Source: Iamia sp035765045 (GTDB lineage: Bacteria > Actinomycetota > Acidimicrobiia > Acidimicrobiales > Iamiaceae). From it: 64,000 bases of DNA. Position 1 is the stretch's first letter. The number at the start of each line of letters is the position of its first letter. The notes under the pieces were generated by a model. That model searched no databases and had not been told where the DNA came from. It worked only from the letters and a program-made list of their open reading frames with translations. The position numbers and the translations under genes are program-made. Of the stretch, positions 1-9,673 are shown piece after piece. Where the stretch lies: the NCBI GenBank assembly GCA_035765045.1, contig DASTYI010000034.1, positions 19,967 to 83,966 of the forward strand, written 5' to 3'.

Positions 1-1215
1 CGGCGGGAGGGCGGTGAAGAGGTACGCACCGCCGGGGCCGGTGGTGGTCGAGCCGAGCTCGACGGCGCCGTCGGGACCGGTCCAGGTCAGGGTGACGGTG
101 ACGCCCTCGATGCCGGGCTCGCCGGCGTCCTGGATGCCGTCGCCGTCGAGGTCCTCCCAGACGCGGTCGCCGAGCGAGCCGGTGCCGACCAGCCCGGCGT
201 CGACGGTCCGGTCCTCCTGCCCGCTGGCGATGGTGACCGGACCGGTCGTCCCCGTCGCCGGGTCGGCGTCGGAGTCGGTGGCGGGGTCGCCGCCCTGGCC
301 GGCGGCGGTCAGCGCGGTGCCCGCCGGGGCGGTGAACCGGACGGTGTAGGTGCCGGGGGCCAGGTCGGTGAACAGGTACAGGCCGTCGGTGCCGGTGGTG
401 GTCGTGTCGACCACGGTGGTGCCCGACAGCAGCTCGACGGTGACGCCGGAGGCGCCGGGCTCGCCGGCGTCCTGGACTCCGTCGCCGTCGAGGTCGAACC
501 ACACCCGGTCGCCGAGGGCGGCGGCGGTGTAGACGCCGGCGTCGACGGTCAGGTCGTCCTCCCCCGAGACCAGGGCGATGGGCCCGGTGCGGCCGGTGGC
601 CGGGTCGGCGTCGGAGTCGGCGGCGTCGTCACCGCCGGCGTTCGCCACCGTGAGCAGGGCGTCGCCGGTGGGGGCGAAGCCGACCACGTAGGTGCCGGGG
701 GTGAGGTCCTCGAAGAGGTACTCACCGTCGGGGCCGGTGGTGGTCGTGTCGATGACGGTGGTGCCGTCGGGGCCGTAGAGGGTGACGGTGACGCCCTCGA
801 CGCCGGGCTCGCCGGCGTCCTGGGTGCCGTCGCCGTCGACGTCCTCCCACACCCGGTCGCCGAGCGAGACGAGCGTATAGAAGCCGGCGTCGATCGTCAG
901 GTCCTCCTCGCCGGCGGCGAGGGTGGTGACGGGCGAGCGCCCGGCGCTGGCGTCGGAGTCGGCGGCGTCGTCACCGCCCTGGTCGGCCGGCGTCGGGGTC
1001 ATCCCGGTCGGGGTGGCGAAGCCGACCACGTAGTCGCCGGCGGCCAGCAGGTCGAAGCGGTACCCGCCGTCGGGGCCGGTGGTGGTCGTGTCGATGACGG
1101 TGGTGCCGTCGGCGGCGTAGAGGGTGACCTCGACGCCCTCGATGCCGGGCTCGCCGGCGTCCTGGACGCCGTCGCCGTCGAGGTCCTCCCACACCCGGTC
1201 GCCGAGCGCGGCGCC
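1..1215 (-). repeat. Tandem SdrD-B-like domain repeats (114-116 codons each)
   Basis: Four copies of a GDRVWxDxDGDGxQD block occur inside the surface-protein gene. Their GGTCGCC landmarks lie at 165, 507, 855 and 1198, so the period is 342, 348 and 343 bp. The copies are close to each other in DNA as well as protein, which suggests recent duplication or gene conversion. The array continues past position 1. Confidence 0.8.
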
Positions 1216-4200
1216 GGTCAGGTCGACCTCGTCGGTGTCGTCGTCGGTGTACGGGCCGTCGTCGTTGGCCTCGTTGCCGTCGGCGTCGTCACCGGTCACC
1301 ACGACCTCGTTGACGTTGGTGGCGTTGTCGCGGGCGGCCATCAGCGGCGTGGCCGAGAAGGTGATGGCCAGGCTGGTGCCGGCGGGCAGGTCGGCCACGT
1401 CGGTCCACGTGAGGTCGGGACCGGTCGGGTCGGCCAGCGGGGCGGCGGGGCCGCCGCCGATCGAGAGCGAGGCCGAGCCGGCCACGTACTCCCAGCCGGC
1501 GGGCAGGGTGTCGACCACGTCGACGGCGAAGGCGTCGGCCACCGACGAGGCGTTGGTGACGGTGAGCGTCCACGGGAACGGGGCGCTGATCACGGGGTCA
1601 CCGGTCGAGGTCTTCACCACCTGGAGCTGGGGGAAGGCGGGGGTCACGGTGACCGTGTCGTCCGGGCCCTCGTACTCCCGGTAGGGGCGGTCGGGGTCGG
1701 CCTGGCGCTCGGCCGCGGCCACGCCGTAGGACGACGTGATCTCGGCCGTGTTGACCAGCGTGTCGCCGGCGCCGAGGCCGGCCGAGTCGGCGATCGTGCC
1801 CTTGTAGGTCAGGGCCGGGGTCGAGGCGCCGGGGGCAAAGGGGCCGGCGAGGGTCCAGGTGATGGTGCCGGCGACCTCGTCGTAGGTGCCGCCGTGGGAG
1901 ATCGTCGCCTCGTCGAGGACCAGGTCGGCGGGCAGGGTGTCGACGATCGTCAGGTCGTGGGCGGCCGAGACGGTGGCGCCGGTCGCGTTGGTGGCGACGA
2001 CGGTGTAGGTCAGGACCTCGTCGACGTCCGCGCCGCGGGCGTCGCTGTCGCCGGCCTGGCCGGCCACGTCCTTGTCGATGGCCAGGTCGGGCTCGACCAC
2101 GGTCACGGTGGCGACGGCCGGGGGCGTCGTCCCCTCGTCGCGGTCGCTCGGGTCGGGCACCTCGGTCGGCGTCCCGGTCTCGCCGTCCTCGACGTTCCAG
2201 TGGAGCCCGGCGGTGTTGTCGAGCGTGTCGCCGGCGACGACGTCGTCGCCGTCCTCGTAGGCCGCGCCCACCAGGGCGGTGTAGGTCAGGGTGACCGGCC
2301 GGGGGACCGGGGCGGTGGCGATGTCGCCGAACGACCAGCCCACCCGGGTGCGGCCGGCGGTCGGGGTGTCGGCGTCGGGGCCGAGCTCGGCGGCCGCCGC
2401 GCACAGGCCGGCACCGCCGTCGGTGCAGGTGCCGTGGTCGACGAAGACGAGGCCGTCGTCGAGCGTGTCGACCACGACCACGTCGTAGAGCTCGACGTTG
2501 GCCGGGATGGTCAGGTCGATCGTGTAGGTGGCCACCTCGCCGATGGTGCGGGTGGTCGGGGTGACGGTCTTGGTGAGGGGCGGGTCGACCACGCCGACGT
2601 CGCTCTGGTCGTCGGTGGAGTAGGTCCGCTCGGTGCCCTGCGGGTCGCCGGGCGGCATCGACGTCGAGTCGACGGTGACCTCGTTGGTGTAGGTGGTGCC
2701 GGCGACGACGGCGTCGTCGACCAGCACGTCGTACTCGCGGGTGACCGAGGCGCCGGGCGCCAGGGTCGGGATGGTCCAGGTGATCGTCTGGGGCGGGCCG
2801 GCGGCGAAGGTGCCGCCCCCGGTGATGCCGGTGGGGGCGGTGGTGGTGAGGCCGGCGGGCAGGACGTCGGTGACCACCAGGTCGTTGGCCGTCGACACGC
2901 GCGAGGCCGACGAGTTGGTGATCGTCACCGTGTAGTGGACGGTGTCGCCACCGGCGATCGGGCCGCCGCCGTTGGTCTTGGCCACGCTGACCACGGGCTC
3001 GACGACGCTCACGCTCGTCTGGTTGGAGGTGACGGTCGGGACCGCGTCGCCCAACGAGTCGTCGGCGGTGAGGGTGGCCTGGTTGGTGATCCCACCGGAG
3101 GTGCGGGTGTTGGCCGCCTCGGCGTCGATGGTGGCGTCGAAGACGAGGGTGAAGACGTCGTCACCGGAGCCGGCGGGGTTGTCGTAGGCGTCGGGGAACG
3201 TCAGCTGGATGTCCGACCAGGCGAAGCCGGTGGGCGGCGGGTCGCCGACCCCGTCGTCGACGAAGGTGGACCCGTCGGGGAAGGTGACCGTCGCGGTGCC
3301 GTCGACGTAGGTGTGGCGGCCGTTGACCACGTCGGTCAGGACGGCGTCGTAGACCGACGAGCCGGCGGGCACGGTGAGGGTCACCGTGTAGCGGACGGTC
3401 TCGCCGATGGTGGCCTGGGCGCCGGCGTCGTTGCCGGGCTGGTTCGTCAGCGAGGCGACGGCCTTGGTGACGGTGGCGTCGACGATGTCGACGGCGGCGT
3501 CATCGTCGATCGGGCCGACGTTGGCGTCGTCCTCCTCGGTCGGGTCGATGTTGTCCGAGGGGATGTAGACGACGCGGTCGCCGAGGTTGGTCTCGGTCTC
3601 GTAGCGACGGACGCCGGCCTCGTTGTGGAGGGTGTCGCCGGCGGCCACCGGCTCGGCGGCCGTGCCGCCGTCGGGCATGGTGACCGTGTAGGTCACCGAG
3701 GCGCTGGCGCCGGGGGCGATCGGGCCCGGGATCTCCCAGGCGATGCGGTCGGAACCGGTCAGGGTGGTGCAGGCGCCGCCGCCGCTGATGGCGGAGACGT
3801 CGTCGCAGCCGACCTCGGGGGGCAGGACGTCCCACACCTCGACGTCGAGGGCGGGCTCGTTGCCGCTGTTGGTGACGGTGACCGTGTAGTCGACGTCGTC
3901 ACCCTGGCGGACGGGGGCGGCGGCGTCCTCGGTCTTGGCGATCGAGAGGATGGGGGCGGCGACCTGGAAGGTGACGTCGTCGCGCAGCGGCACGACGGTG
4001 CCCCCGGTGTTGGCGCCCGAGAACTTCATCAGGTTCTCGACCAGGTCGTAGGCGTTGCCCCGGGCCGGGTCGTCGTCGGCGGTGACGGCGAAGGCCACGT
4101 CGAAGGCCTCGCCGGGGTTGACGTAGCAGTCCTCGGACTCGGGGTCGCAGGGGTCGCCGGCGGCGTCGGTGCCGAGGCGCCAGGTGAGGAGGCGGTCGTC

Positions 4201-6300
4201 GAGCGTCGGGTCGCCGGCCACGATGTCCACGGTGTTGCCGGGCAGGGCCGTGGCCGAGCCGCCGACGTAGGTGGTGTTGGGCGGCAGGAAGTCGCCGACG
4301 GTGGCGTTGCGGGTGTGGAGGTGGGGGCTGAAGGTGACGGTGAGCCGGTAGCAGAGCCGGTCCCCGAGGGCGAACGACAGGGTGTCGGTGGTGGCCCAGT
4401 CGACGTCGGCGTCGCACTCGCCGTCGGCGTCGGGGGCGCCGATCTGCTTGCTGATCGCGGAGTACTCGGCCTCCTGGTCGGCGCCCGACTCGTCGGGCAC
4501 GACCTCGCCGTCGGGACGGTCGCCGTCGATCGGCGCCTCGCCCTCGGTGCAGTCGACGTCGCCGTTCCCGCAGATGCGCGAGGCGGCGCCCTCCAGGGCG
4601 ACCTCGTTGGTCCAGCCGTCGCGGCCGACGACCGGCGTCGTGTCCTCGCCGTTCGCCTGGTAGTGCTGCCGCGTGTGGGTCGGGAGGGTGATGGTGAACG
4701 ACCCGCTGGCGCCCATGGCGGCCAGCTCCGGGGTCGACGAGCCGTCGAAGGTGACGGTCCAGGTGCCGTCGGCGTTCTCCACCGGCGGCGTGGTGGTGCT
4801 GTACGGGGTCGAGGGCGCCGGGGTGCCGGGGAGCACGTCGGCGTTGCACTCGTCGCGCCCGGCCGGCTCGGTGGTGTCGAAGTCGGTGCCGGGGGCGAGC
4901 GGGCAGAGGCCGTTGGGCAGCGTCTCGGTGACGACGATGTCGGCCAGCCGGCGGTACTCCGAGGTCTCGATCAGCAGGTCCCAGGACACGACCTGGTCCT
5001 GCTCGATCTCGCCGGTGCTCGACGACTTGTGGATCGAGAGGTCCTCGGCGGTGCGGGTCAGGTCGTCGGTGACCGTGGTGGTGGCGGGGCCGCCGGCGAA
5101 GACGGCGCCCTGGTAGGTGCCGGTGGCGGCGACGAGGTTGGTCAGCTCCTGCTCGTCGGTCGTCTCGGGGCCGGAGTTGTTGTCGAGGTTGGCGGCCTGC
5201 TGGCCGGTGGTCGGCGGCTCGCCGTTCGACCAGGTGAGGGTGTTCTCGCGGATCGGGATGCCGGCGGCGTAGCGGATCACCAGCTCCTGGCCGGCGGCCA
5301 GGGTGCCGAGGCCCGTCCACTGGACGTGGGTGTGGACGCCCTCGTCGAGCGGGCCGTCGCCGTCGGGGTCGACCAGCTCGGTGTCGACGAAGGTCGGGGT
5401 GATGCAGTCGGCGGGGGTGGCGGTGGCGGTGAGCGGGGCGGCGCCGGGGTACTCGAGCGGGCTGCCCGGGTTGGTCGGGGCGTCGGTGGTGTTGTCGACG
5501 GCGCCGCAGCCGAGGAGCTCGAGGCCGGCGGGGAGCCAGTCCTCGACCACGAAGCCGGCGGTCGGGTTGACCCCGTTGTTGGTGATCGTGACGGTGTAGG
5601 TCGTGGCGTGGTCGTGGAGGCCGCGGAGGATCTCGCCCTCGGCGTTGGGCTCGTCCTTCTCGACCTCGAAGGGCACCAGGAGGGTGCTGTCGGTCGCCTC
5701 GGCCCACCCGGTGTGGCTGGCCGGGCCGGTGATCGGGGTGCCGGTCAGCGGGTCGAAGTCGGGGACGAAGCGGGGATCGCTGTTGACGTAGGCGCCGACC
5801 GAGTGGGTGTAGGTCTCGCCCACGCACAGGGTCGCCCCGGCGCAGCTGACCGACGGCGACGTCGAGGTCAGGTGGGTGACGTCGTAGGCCAGCGTGACGG
5901 AGTTGGCCGGGGCCAGGTCGGCCAGGTTCGTCCACAGCAGCGTGGTCGAGCCGGTCGTCGGCCGGTCGGGGAGCACGACGGGCTCGGCGATCGTGGCCGA
6001 ACCGGGCACGTAGGCGATGCCGGGGGGCAGGACCTCGCGGAACGACAGGTTGTACCCCCACGTGCCCGTGTCGTTGGAGGCCGTCGCCTCGACCGTCGCC
6101 GTCTCGCCGTAGAGGAGCTCCTCCGGGGCGTCGACGACGAGGTCGATGTCGGGCGTGCCGGCCGCCGCCGCCGGCGGGGGCGGGTCGAGCACGAGGAAGG
6201 CGAGGGCCACCAGGGTGACGGCCAGGACGGCAGCGACGGTGCGACGCAGCGGCCCGGCGACCGGGCGCGTGTGATGGGGGTGGTGCAGGGGGGTCTCCAC
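1..6300 (-). CDS. Giant surface/secreted DUF11 and SdrD-B-like repeat protein, C-terminus off window
   Basis: The minus-strand frame is open from the GTG at 6300 to the window edge, giving at least 2,100 codons. The N-terminus has a short basic stretch and a hydrophobic segment (AAVLAVTLVALAFLVL, residues 22-37), which looks like a signal peptide or anchor. It is followed by many DUF11-type beta-sandwich domains with phrases such as YTVTITNNG and a few cysteines. The last part in view (positions 1-1215) holds tandem SdrD-B/CnaB-like domains starting GDRVWEDxDGDGxQDAGEPG, spaced 342-348 bp. This domain order is known in large cell-surface or adhesive proteins; a role in adhesion is inferred. 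An in-frame ATG at 6420 is the alternative start; neither start has a clear ribosome site. No sorting signal can be seen because the end is missing. Confidence 0.85.
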   Translation of the reverse strand, partial: METPLHHPHHTRPVAGPLRRTVAAVLAVTLVALAFLVLDPPPPAAAAGTPDIDLVVDAPEELLYGETATVEATASNDTGTWGYNLSFREVLPPGIAYVPGSATIAEPVVLPDRPTTGSTTLLWTNLADLAPANSVTLAYDVTHLTSTSPSVSCAGATLCVGETYTHSVGAYVNSDPRFVPDFDPLTGTPITGPASHTGWAEATDSTLLVPFEVEKDEPNAEGEILRGLHDHATTYTVTITNNGVNPTAGFVVEDWLPAGLELLGCGAVDNTTDAPTNPGSPLEYPGAAPLTATATPADCITPTFVDTELVDPDGDGPLDEGVHTHVQWTGLGTLAAGQELVIRYAAGIPIRENTLTWSNGEPPTTGQQAANLDNNSGPETTDEQELTNLVAATGTYQGAVFAGGPATTTVTDDLTRTAEDLSIHKSSSTGEIEQDQVVSWDLLIETSEYRRLADIVVTETLPNGLCPLAPGTDFDTTEPAGRDECNADVLPGTPAPSTPYSTTTPPVENADGTWTVTFDGSSTPELAAMGASGSFTITLPTHTRQHYQANGEDTTPVVGRDGWTNEVALEGAASRICGNGDVDCTEGEAPIDGDRPDGEVVPDESGADQEAEYSAISKQIGAPDADGECDADVDWATTDTLSFALGDRLCYRLTVTFSPHLHTRNATVGDFLPPNTTYVGGSATALPGNTVDIVAGDPTLDDRLLTWRLGTDAAGDPCDPESEDCYVNPGEAFDVAFAVTADDDPARGNAYDLVENLMKFSGANTGGTVVPLRDDVTFQVAAPILSIAKTEDAAAPVRQGDDVDYTVTVTNSGNEPALDVEVWDVLPPEVGCDDVSAISGGGACTTLTGSDRIAWEIPGPIAPGASASVTYTVTMPDGGTAAEPVAAGDTLHNEAGVRRYETETNLGDRVVYIPSDNIDPTEEDDANVGPIDDDAAVDIVDATVTKAVASLTNQPGNDAGAQATIGETVRYTVTLTVPAGSSVYDAVLTDVVNGRHTYVDGTATVTFPDGSTFVDDGVGDPPPTGFAWSDIQLTFPDAYDNPAGSGDDVFTLVFDATIDAEAANTRTSGGITNQATLTADDSLGDAVPTVTSNQTSVSVVEPVVSVAKTNGGGPIAGGDTVHYTVTITNSSASRVSTANDLVVTDVLPAGLTTTAPTGITGGGTFAAGPPQTITWTIPTLAPGASVTREYDVLVDDAVVAGTTYTNEVTVDSTSMPPGDPQGTERTYSTDDQSDVGVVDPPLTKTVTPTTRTIGEVATYTIDLTIPANVELYDVVVVDTLDDGLVFVDHGTCTDGGAGLCAAAAELGPDADTPTAGRTRVGWSFGDIATAPVPRPVTLTYTALVGAAYEDGDDVVAGDTLDNTAGLHWNVEDGETGTPTEVPDPSDRDEGTTPPAVATVTVVEPDLAIDKDVAGQAGDSDARGADVDEVLTYTVVATNATGATVSAAHDLTIVDTLPADLVLDEATISHGGTYDEVAGTITWTLAGPFAPGASTPALTYKGTIADSAGLGAGDTLVNTAEITSSYGVAAAERQADPDRPYREYEGPDDTVTVTPAFPQLQVVKTSTGDPVISAPFPWTLTVTNASSVADAFAVDVVDTLPAGWEYVAGSASLSIGGGPAAPLADPTGPDLTWTDVADLPAGTSLAITFSATPLMAARDNATNVNEVVVTGDDADGNEANDDGPYTDDDTDEVDLTGAALGDRVWEDLDGDGVQDAGEPGIEGVEVTLYAADGTTVIDTTTTGPDGGYRFDLLAAGDYVVGFATPTGMTPTPADQGGDDAADSDASAGRSPVTTLAAGEEDLTIDAGFYTLVSLGDRVWEDVDGDGTQDAGEPGVEGVTVTLYGPDGTTVIDTTTTGPDGEYLFEDLTPGTYVVGFAPTGDALLTVANAGGDDAADSDADPATGRTGPIALVSGEDDLTVDAGVYTAAALGDRVWFDLDGDGVQDAGEPGASGVTVELLSGTTVVDTTTTGTDGLYLFTDLAPGTYTVRFTAPAGTALTAAGQGGDPATDSDADPATGTTGPVTIASGQEDRTVDAGLVGTGSLGDRVWEDLDGDGIQDAGEPGIEGVTVTLTWTGPDGAVELGSTTTGPGGAYLFTALPP

Positions 6301-6508
6301 GACCGCTCGGTCGGGCCGCGCCCACCCCGGCGTGAGCGGCGGGCCGGTCCCGGACCCCGGGGGACCACCCGATCGGGCGATGCGCGTGCCGCCGCGGGCC
6401 GGGAAGGCCGCGCCGGACATGGGCCCTGACCAGGGACGATGCCGCAACGGCGGCGGTGCGGTGGACCCACCCGGTCCGGTCCCCGGCCGCCGTGGACAAC
6501 ATGTGAAG

Positions 6509-6524
6509 GATGCACGGGTGCATC
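6509..6524. promoter_or_regulatory. Palindrome GATGCAC-GG-GTGCATC in divergent promoter region
   Basis: This perfect inverted repeat (7-bp arms, 2-bp centre) lies in the 352-bp gap between the giant surface-protein gene (minus) and the double-TetR regulator gene (plus). Size and place fit an operator bound by the neighbouring regulator, which is an inference. I see nothing else definite in the 6301-6652 gap. Confidence 0.5.
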
Positions 6525-6652
6525 GGCCCTCTGACCTACCTTTCGGGTGGGCCGGCCGCACCCCCCGCTGCCGCCGCCGGCCCGTGGATCCGTCGCGCCC
6601 CTGGCCGGGCGCGGGCCGATCCCGCGGCGACGACGCGAACGACGAGGACGCA

Positions 6653-8185
6653 GTGCAGGACAGAGGTGCCGCAGGCGCCACCCGGAGGACCGCCCCGGAG
6701 GAGCCGCGGCCGCCGGCGGCCACCGGGGCGCACCCCAGCGGGCGGGGGGCCCGGCGGCGCTACCTCGAGGTGGCCACCGAGGTGGCCGCCAAGGTCCGCC
6801 CCGGCGTCGGGCGCTCCTACCTCGCCGCCGCCGTCGAGCTGGCCGACCTGGTCGAGCGGCTGGGCCGGTCGCGCAGCAGCCTCTACCGGCTCTGGCCCTC
6901 GCAGCACGACTTCTGGCACGACCTCACCCTCCACCTCGTCTTCCAGAACGACTACCTGAAGCCCGACGAGTGGCTGCCGTGGGACGTCAGCAAGCTCCCC
7001 GTCGACGTGGCCCCCCAGCGGGACCCGGCGGCCGACACCGAGCTGGTCCGCGTGACCCTCGGGCTGATCCAGGACTGGACCCTCCAGGACCCGTGGATCC
7101 AGGTCCGCAGCGCCCTGCTCGGCTACGCCGACGTGCCCGAGGTGGCCGAGGCCCGGCGCCGGGTCGAGGCCCGGCGCATCCGCCACCTGGCCGCCCGGAC
7201 CGCCGCCGTCCTCGCCCTCAGCGGGGCCGGCGTGGCCGCACCGCTGCAGGCGATCGACGTGGCCACCGGGGTGTGGTGCCTCGGGGACGGCTTCGCCGTC
7301 CTGAACCGGTCGCGCCCCTCGATCGGGACCCGGGTGGTGGAGCTCGACCGGGGTCTCGGGCCCCGCCCGTGGGGGCTGTTCGCCTACGCCGCCGGCCACG
7401 CCCTCACCGCCATGGCCGACCCCGACGCCGGCCCGGCGGTGGTCGACCCCGACCCCGGTCCCACCCCCGCCGCCCTCTACGACGAGGTCTCGGCCCGGTG
7501 GACCGAGTCCCAGCGCGACGCCCTGCGCGAGGCCACGGCGCTGTTCCTCGAACGCCTCGGCCCGCCCGTCCCGGGGGCGCACGCCGAACCACCTGCGGGC
7601 GGGGAGATCCGCTCGCTCGGCCACGTCACCGTCGCCGACGTGGCCCGGCAGGCGGGGGTCAGCCGGCGCTCGGTCTACAACCACTGGTCGTCGTCGGAGG
7701 ACCTGCGGCTCGACCTGCTCCGCTGGCTGCTGGCCGCCGAGCGGAACCGCTACGTCGCCGGGCTCGACCGGGTGGTGGCCAGCCCGCCGCGCGCCGAGCG
7801 GGCGCGGGTCGACGCCGTGCTCGCCGCCCTCCTCGTCCACCCGGCCCCGAACCGGATCCCGATCCCCCACCTCCCGCTGGCCTTCCTCGCCGAGGCCGAC
7901 CACCCAGCGGTGCGACCGGTGCTCGAGCGGGGCCACGCCGAGATGGTGACGGCGGTGGCCTCCCGGGTCGACCGCCTCTGGCCCACGGACCGCCGGGCCA
8001 CCGGTGCCGACCTCGACACCGAGGACCTGGCCGTCCTCCTCCTCTCCCTGGTGACGGGGGCCAACCGCCTCCGCCGCATCGTCCCCCAGGCCCTCTGGCG
8101 CGCCGATCGCACCCTCCAGAGCCCGCCCGCCCTCGTGGCCACGCTCGACCCGCTGGTCACCTCGACCCCTCGGACCGAGGTCTAG
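6653..8185 (+). CDS. Transcriptional regulator with two TetR-like halves
   Basis: The GTG at 6653 is chosen because GAGGA sits just upstream at a good distance; it gives 510 residues, about two and a half times a normal TetR protein. The second half has a clear TetR helix-turn-helix (VADVARQAGVSRRSVYNHW) followed by a helical ligand-domain-like region. The first half has a similar segment (ELADLVERLGRSRSSLYRLW) and its own helical domain. It thus looks like a fused or duplicated TetR pair able to bind an operator as one chain. The partner genes it controls are unknown; the palindrome at 6509 and the divergent surface-protein gene are the nearest candidates. The reading frame continues upstream to 6332, but that part is arginine/proline-rich and unlikely to be translated. 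Confidence 0.75.
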   Translation: MQDRGAAGATRRTAPEEPRPPAATGAHPSGRGARRRYLEVATEVAAKVRPGVGRSYLAAAVELADLVERLGRSRSSLYRLWPSQHDFWHDLTLHLVFQNDYLKPDEWLPWDVSKLPVDVAPQRDPAADTELVRVTLGLIQDWTLQDPWIQVRSALLGYADVPEVAEARRRVEARRIRHLAARTAAVLALSGAGVAAPLQAIDVATGVWCLGDGFAVLNRSRPSIGTRVVELDRGLGPRPWGLFAYAAGHALTAMADPDAGPAVVDPDPGPTPAALYDEVSARWTESQRDALREATALFLERLGPPVPGAHAEPPAGGEIRSLGHVTVADVARQAGVSRRSVYNHWSSSEDLRLDLLRWLLAAERNRYVAGLDRVVASPPRAERARVDAVLAALLVHPAPNRIPIPHLPLAFLAEADHPAVRPVLERGHAEMVTAVASRVDRLWPTDRRATGADLDTEDLAVLLLSLVTGANRLRRIVPQALWRADRTLQSPPALVATLDPLVTSTPRTEV

Positions 8186-8194
8186 ACAGGGCGG

Positions 8195-8680
8195 GTGGAC
8201 GTCGAGACCGTGCGGTGCCTGCTGCGGGAGCAGGTGCCGGCGGTGGCGGGGCTGGCGGTGCGCAGCACTGGCTGCCGGTCCCCGCCCGCCACCTGCCGGT
8301 GCCGATCCCGACGCCGGTGGCCCCCGGCCGGCCCGGGTGCGGGTTCGGCCGGCTGGTCGGTCCTCCGGTGGGTCCCGAGCGAGACCGTGGGACGGGGCCG
8401 GGTGGTGGACCTCGACCGCCTGGCCGACGACGTGGCCGGGTTCCTCGCCGCCTCCAGCGGGCCGCGGCCCGGCGGTGTGGGCCCACGGGACCTGACCGGG
8501 TCGTGCGACCTGGCCCTGGCCTGGACGCTCTTCGACGGGTCGCGCCGGGCGCGGTTCCGCACGGCCGTCGGCGCCGACGACGCCACCTGGGCCCGGGCCC
8601 GGGGGTGGGCGCTGTGGAAGGCGGTCAAGGGGCTGGCCGAGCACCCCGAGGGTCACCCCCGCAACGACGGCACCCGGCTC
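8195..8680 (+). pseudogene. Decayed aminoglycoside-phosphotransferase-like gene
   Basis: Pieces of one APH-family protein can be read in order but in changing frames. MDVETVRCLLREQVPAVAGL (from 8195) is followed, after a missing stretch of N-lobe, by WLPVPARHLPVPIPTPVAPG in another frame. A tandem CGGC-CGGC at 8346-8353 restores the first frame to WSVLRWVPSETVGRG. A second gap removes the catalytic HGD and DFG-like region, and the C-terminal piece CDLALAWTLFDG resumes near 8505 and fades after about 8680. The frame then runs on by chance into the intact paralogue downstream, so an automatic caller would report one chimaeric 492-residue protein. Two internal deletions and one small duplication make function very unlikely. 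Confidence 0.75.
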
Positions 8681-8728
8681 GGGTGGGCGTGGCCGGCCAC
8701 CGGCGGGGCTGAGTGGGAGGCTGGGGCG

Positions 8729-9673
8729 GTGGGGGCCGTGCGGTGGTCGGAGGACGGGTCGGTCGAGGCGCTGCGGGGCGCGCTCGGCGTGGCGGCGCCG
8801 GCGCTGGCCGGGGAGCCGATCACCCTCGGGCCGCGCCCCGACGGGAGCCCGCCGCGGTACTGGCGGGGGACGGCTCGGGTCGGCGCCGGGTGGGTGGCCA
8901 AAGTGGCCTGGTCGGCCGAGGCCGCGGCCCGGCTCGACCACGAGCGGACCATGCTGGCCCGCCTGCGGGACCTCGCCCCCGCCGTCCCGCTGCCCGAGGT
9001 GGTGGTGTCGTCGGCCGATCCGCTGCTCCTCGTCACCCGGTACGTCCCCGGCGTGCCGCTCGCCGGGCCCCTGGTGGCCACCGCCCCGCTGACGGCCGTA
9101 CCCGTCCAGCTGGCCGCGGTGCTCGCCGCCCTCCACGACCCGGCGGTGCGCGACGGCCTGGCCGACGTGGCCCTGGGCGACCCCGAGCCCCAGAGCGGGA
9201 CCGAGGACCTGCGCCGGCGGGTCGCCGGGCCGATCGTCACCGCTGAGCGGGCCCGGCGGGTGCGGGCCTGGTGCGACTGGGTCGACGCCGTGCTCGCCGG
9301 TCCGGCGCCCGAGCCGGTGGTGCTCCACGGCGACCTCCACGGCCACAACCTCGTCGTCAGCGAGGACGGCGGGGACCTGCGGCTCGTGGTCGACCTGGAG
9401 GAGGCCGCCCTCGGCGACCCGCACTACGACCTCCGCTACCTCGTCTCGATCCGCGCCGACCTGGCCTGGTTCGCCGCCTGCGGCCGGGCCTACGAGCGGG
9501 CGACGGGGCGCCGGCTGGAGGTCGAGCGGATCGTGGCCTGGCACGTGCGCACCGCCCTCGGCGACGTCATGTGGCGGACCGAGCGGGGCGTCGCCCTGCC
9601 CGGCGGGATGACGCCCGACGGCATCGTCGACGACATCGCCGGGCGGATGGCGGCGCTGGGGGTCGGGCCGTGA
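8729..9673 (+). CDS. APH-family phosphotransferase-like protein
   Basis: This is a protein of about 314 residues of the aminoglycoside phosphotransferase/choline kinase-like fold. The catalytic-loop motif VLHGDLHGHNLVV and the metal-binding region VVDLEEAALGDPHYDLRYL are present, so it may be an active small-molecule kinase; the substrate cannot be told. The GTG at 8729 is chosen because GGGAGG lies 9 nt upstream, which separates it from the decayed paralogue in the same frame. It overlaps the following GNAT gene by GTGA (9670-9673), which implies one mRNA. Members of this fold are often annotated as antibiotic kinases without proof. Confidence 0.75.
   Translation: MGAVRWSEDGSVEALRGALGVAAPALAGEPITLGPRPDGSPPRYWRGTARVGAGWVAKVAWSAEAAARLDHERTMLARLRDLAPAVPLPEVVVSSADPLLLVTRYVPGVPLAGPLVATAPLTAVPVQLAAVLAALHDPAVRDGLADVALGDPEPQSGTEDLRRRVAGPIVTAERARRVRAWCDWVDAVLAGPAPEPVVLHGDLHGHNLVVSEDGGDLRLVVDLEEAALGDPHYDLRYLVSIRADLAWFAACGRAYERATGRRLEVERIVAWHVRTALGDVMWRTERGVALPGGMTPDGIVDDIAGRMAALGVGP

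Noticed and set aside
1894..6429. Plus-strand open frame of 1,511 codons
   Set aside because: Gly/Val/Arg/Asp-rich low-information translation antisense to the DUF11 gene, whose minus-strand frame has clear domains. Long shadow frames are usual at this GC content.
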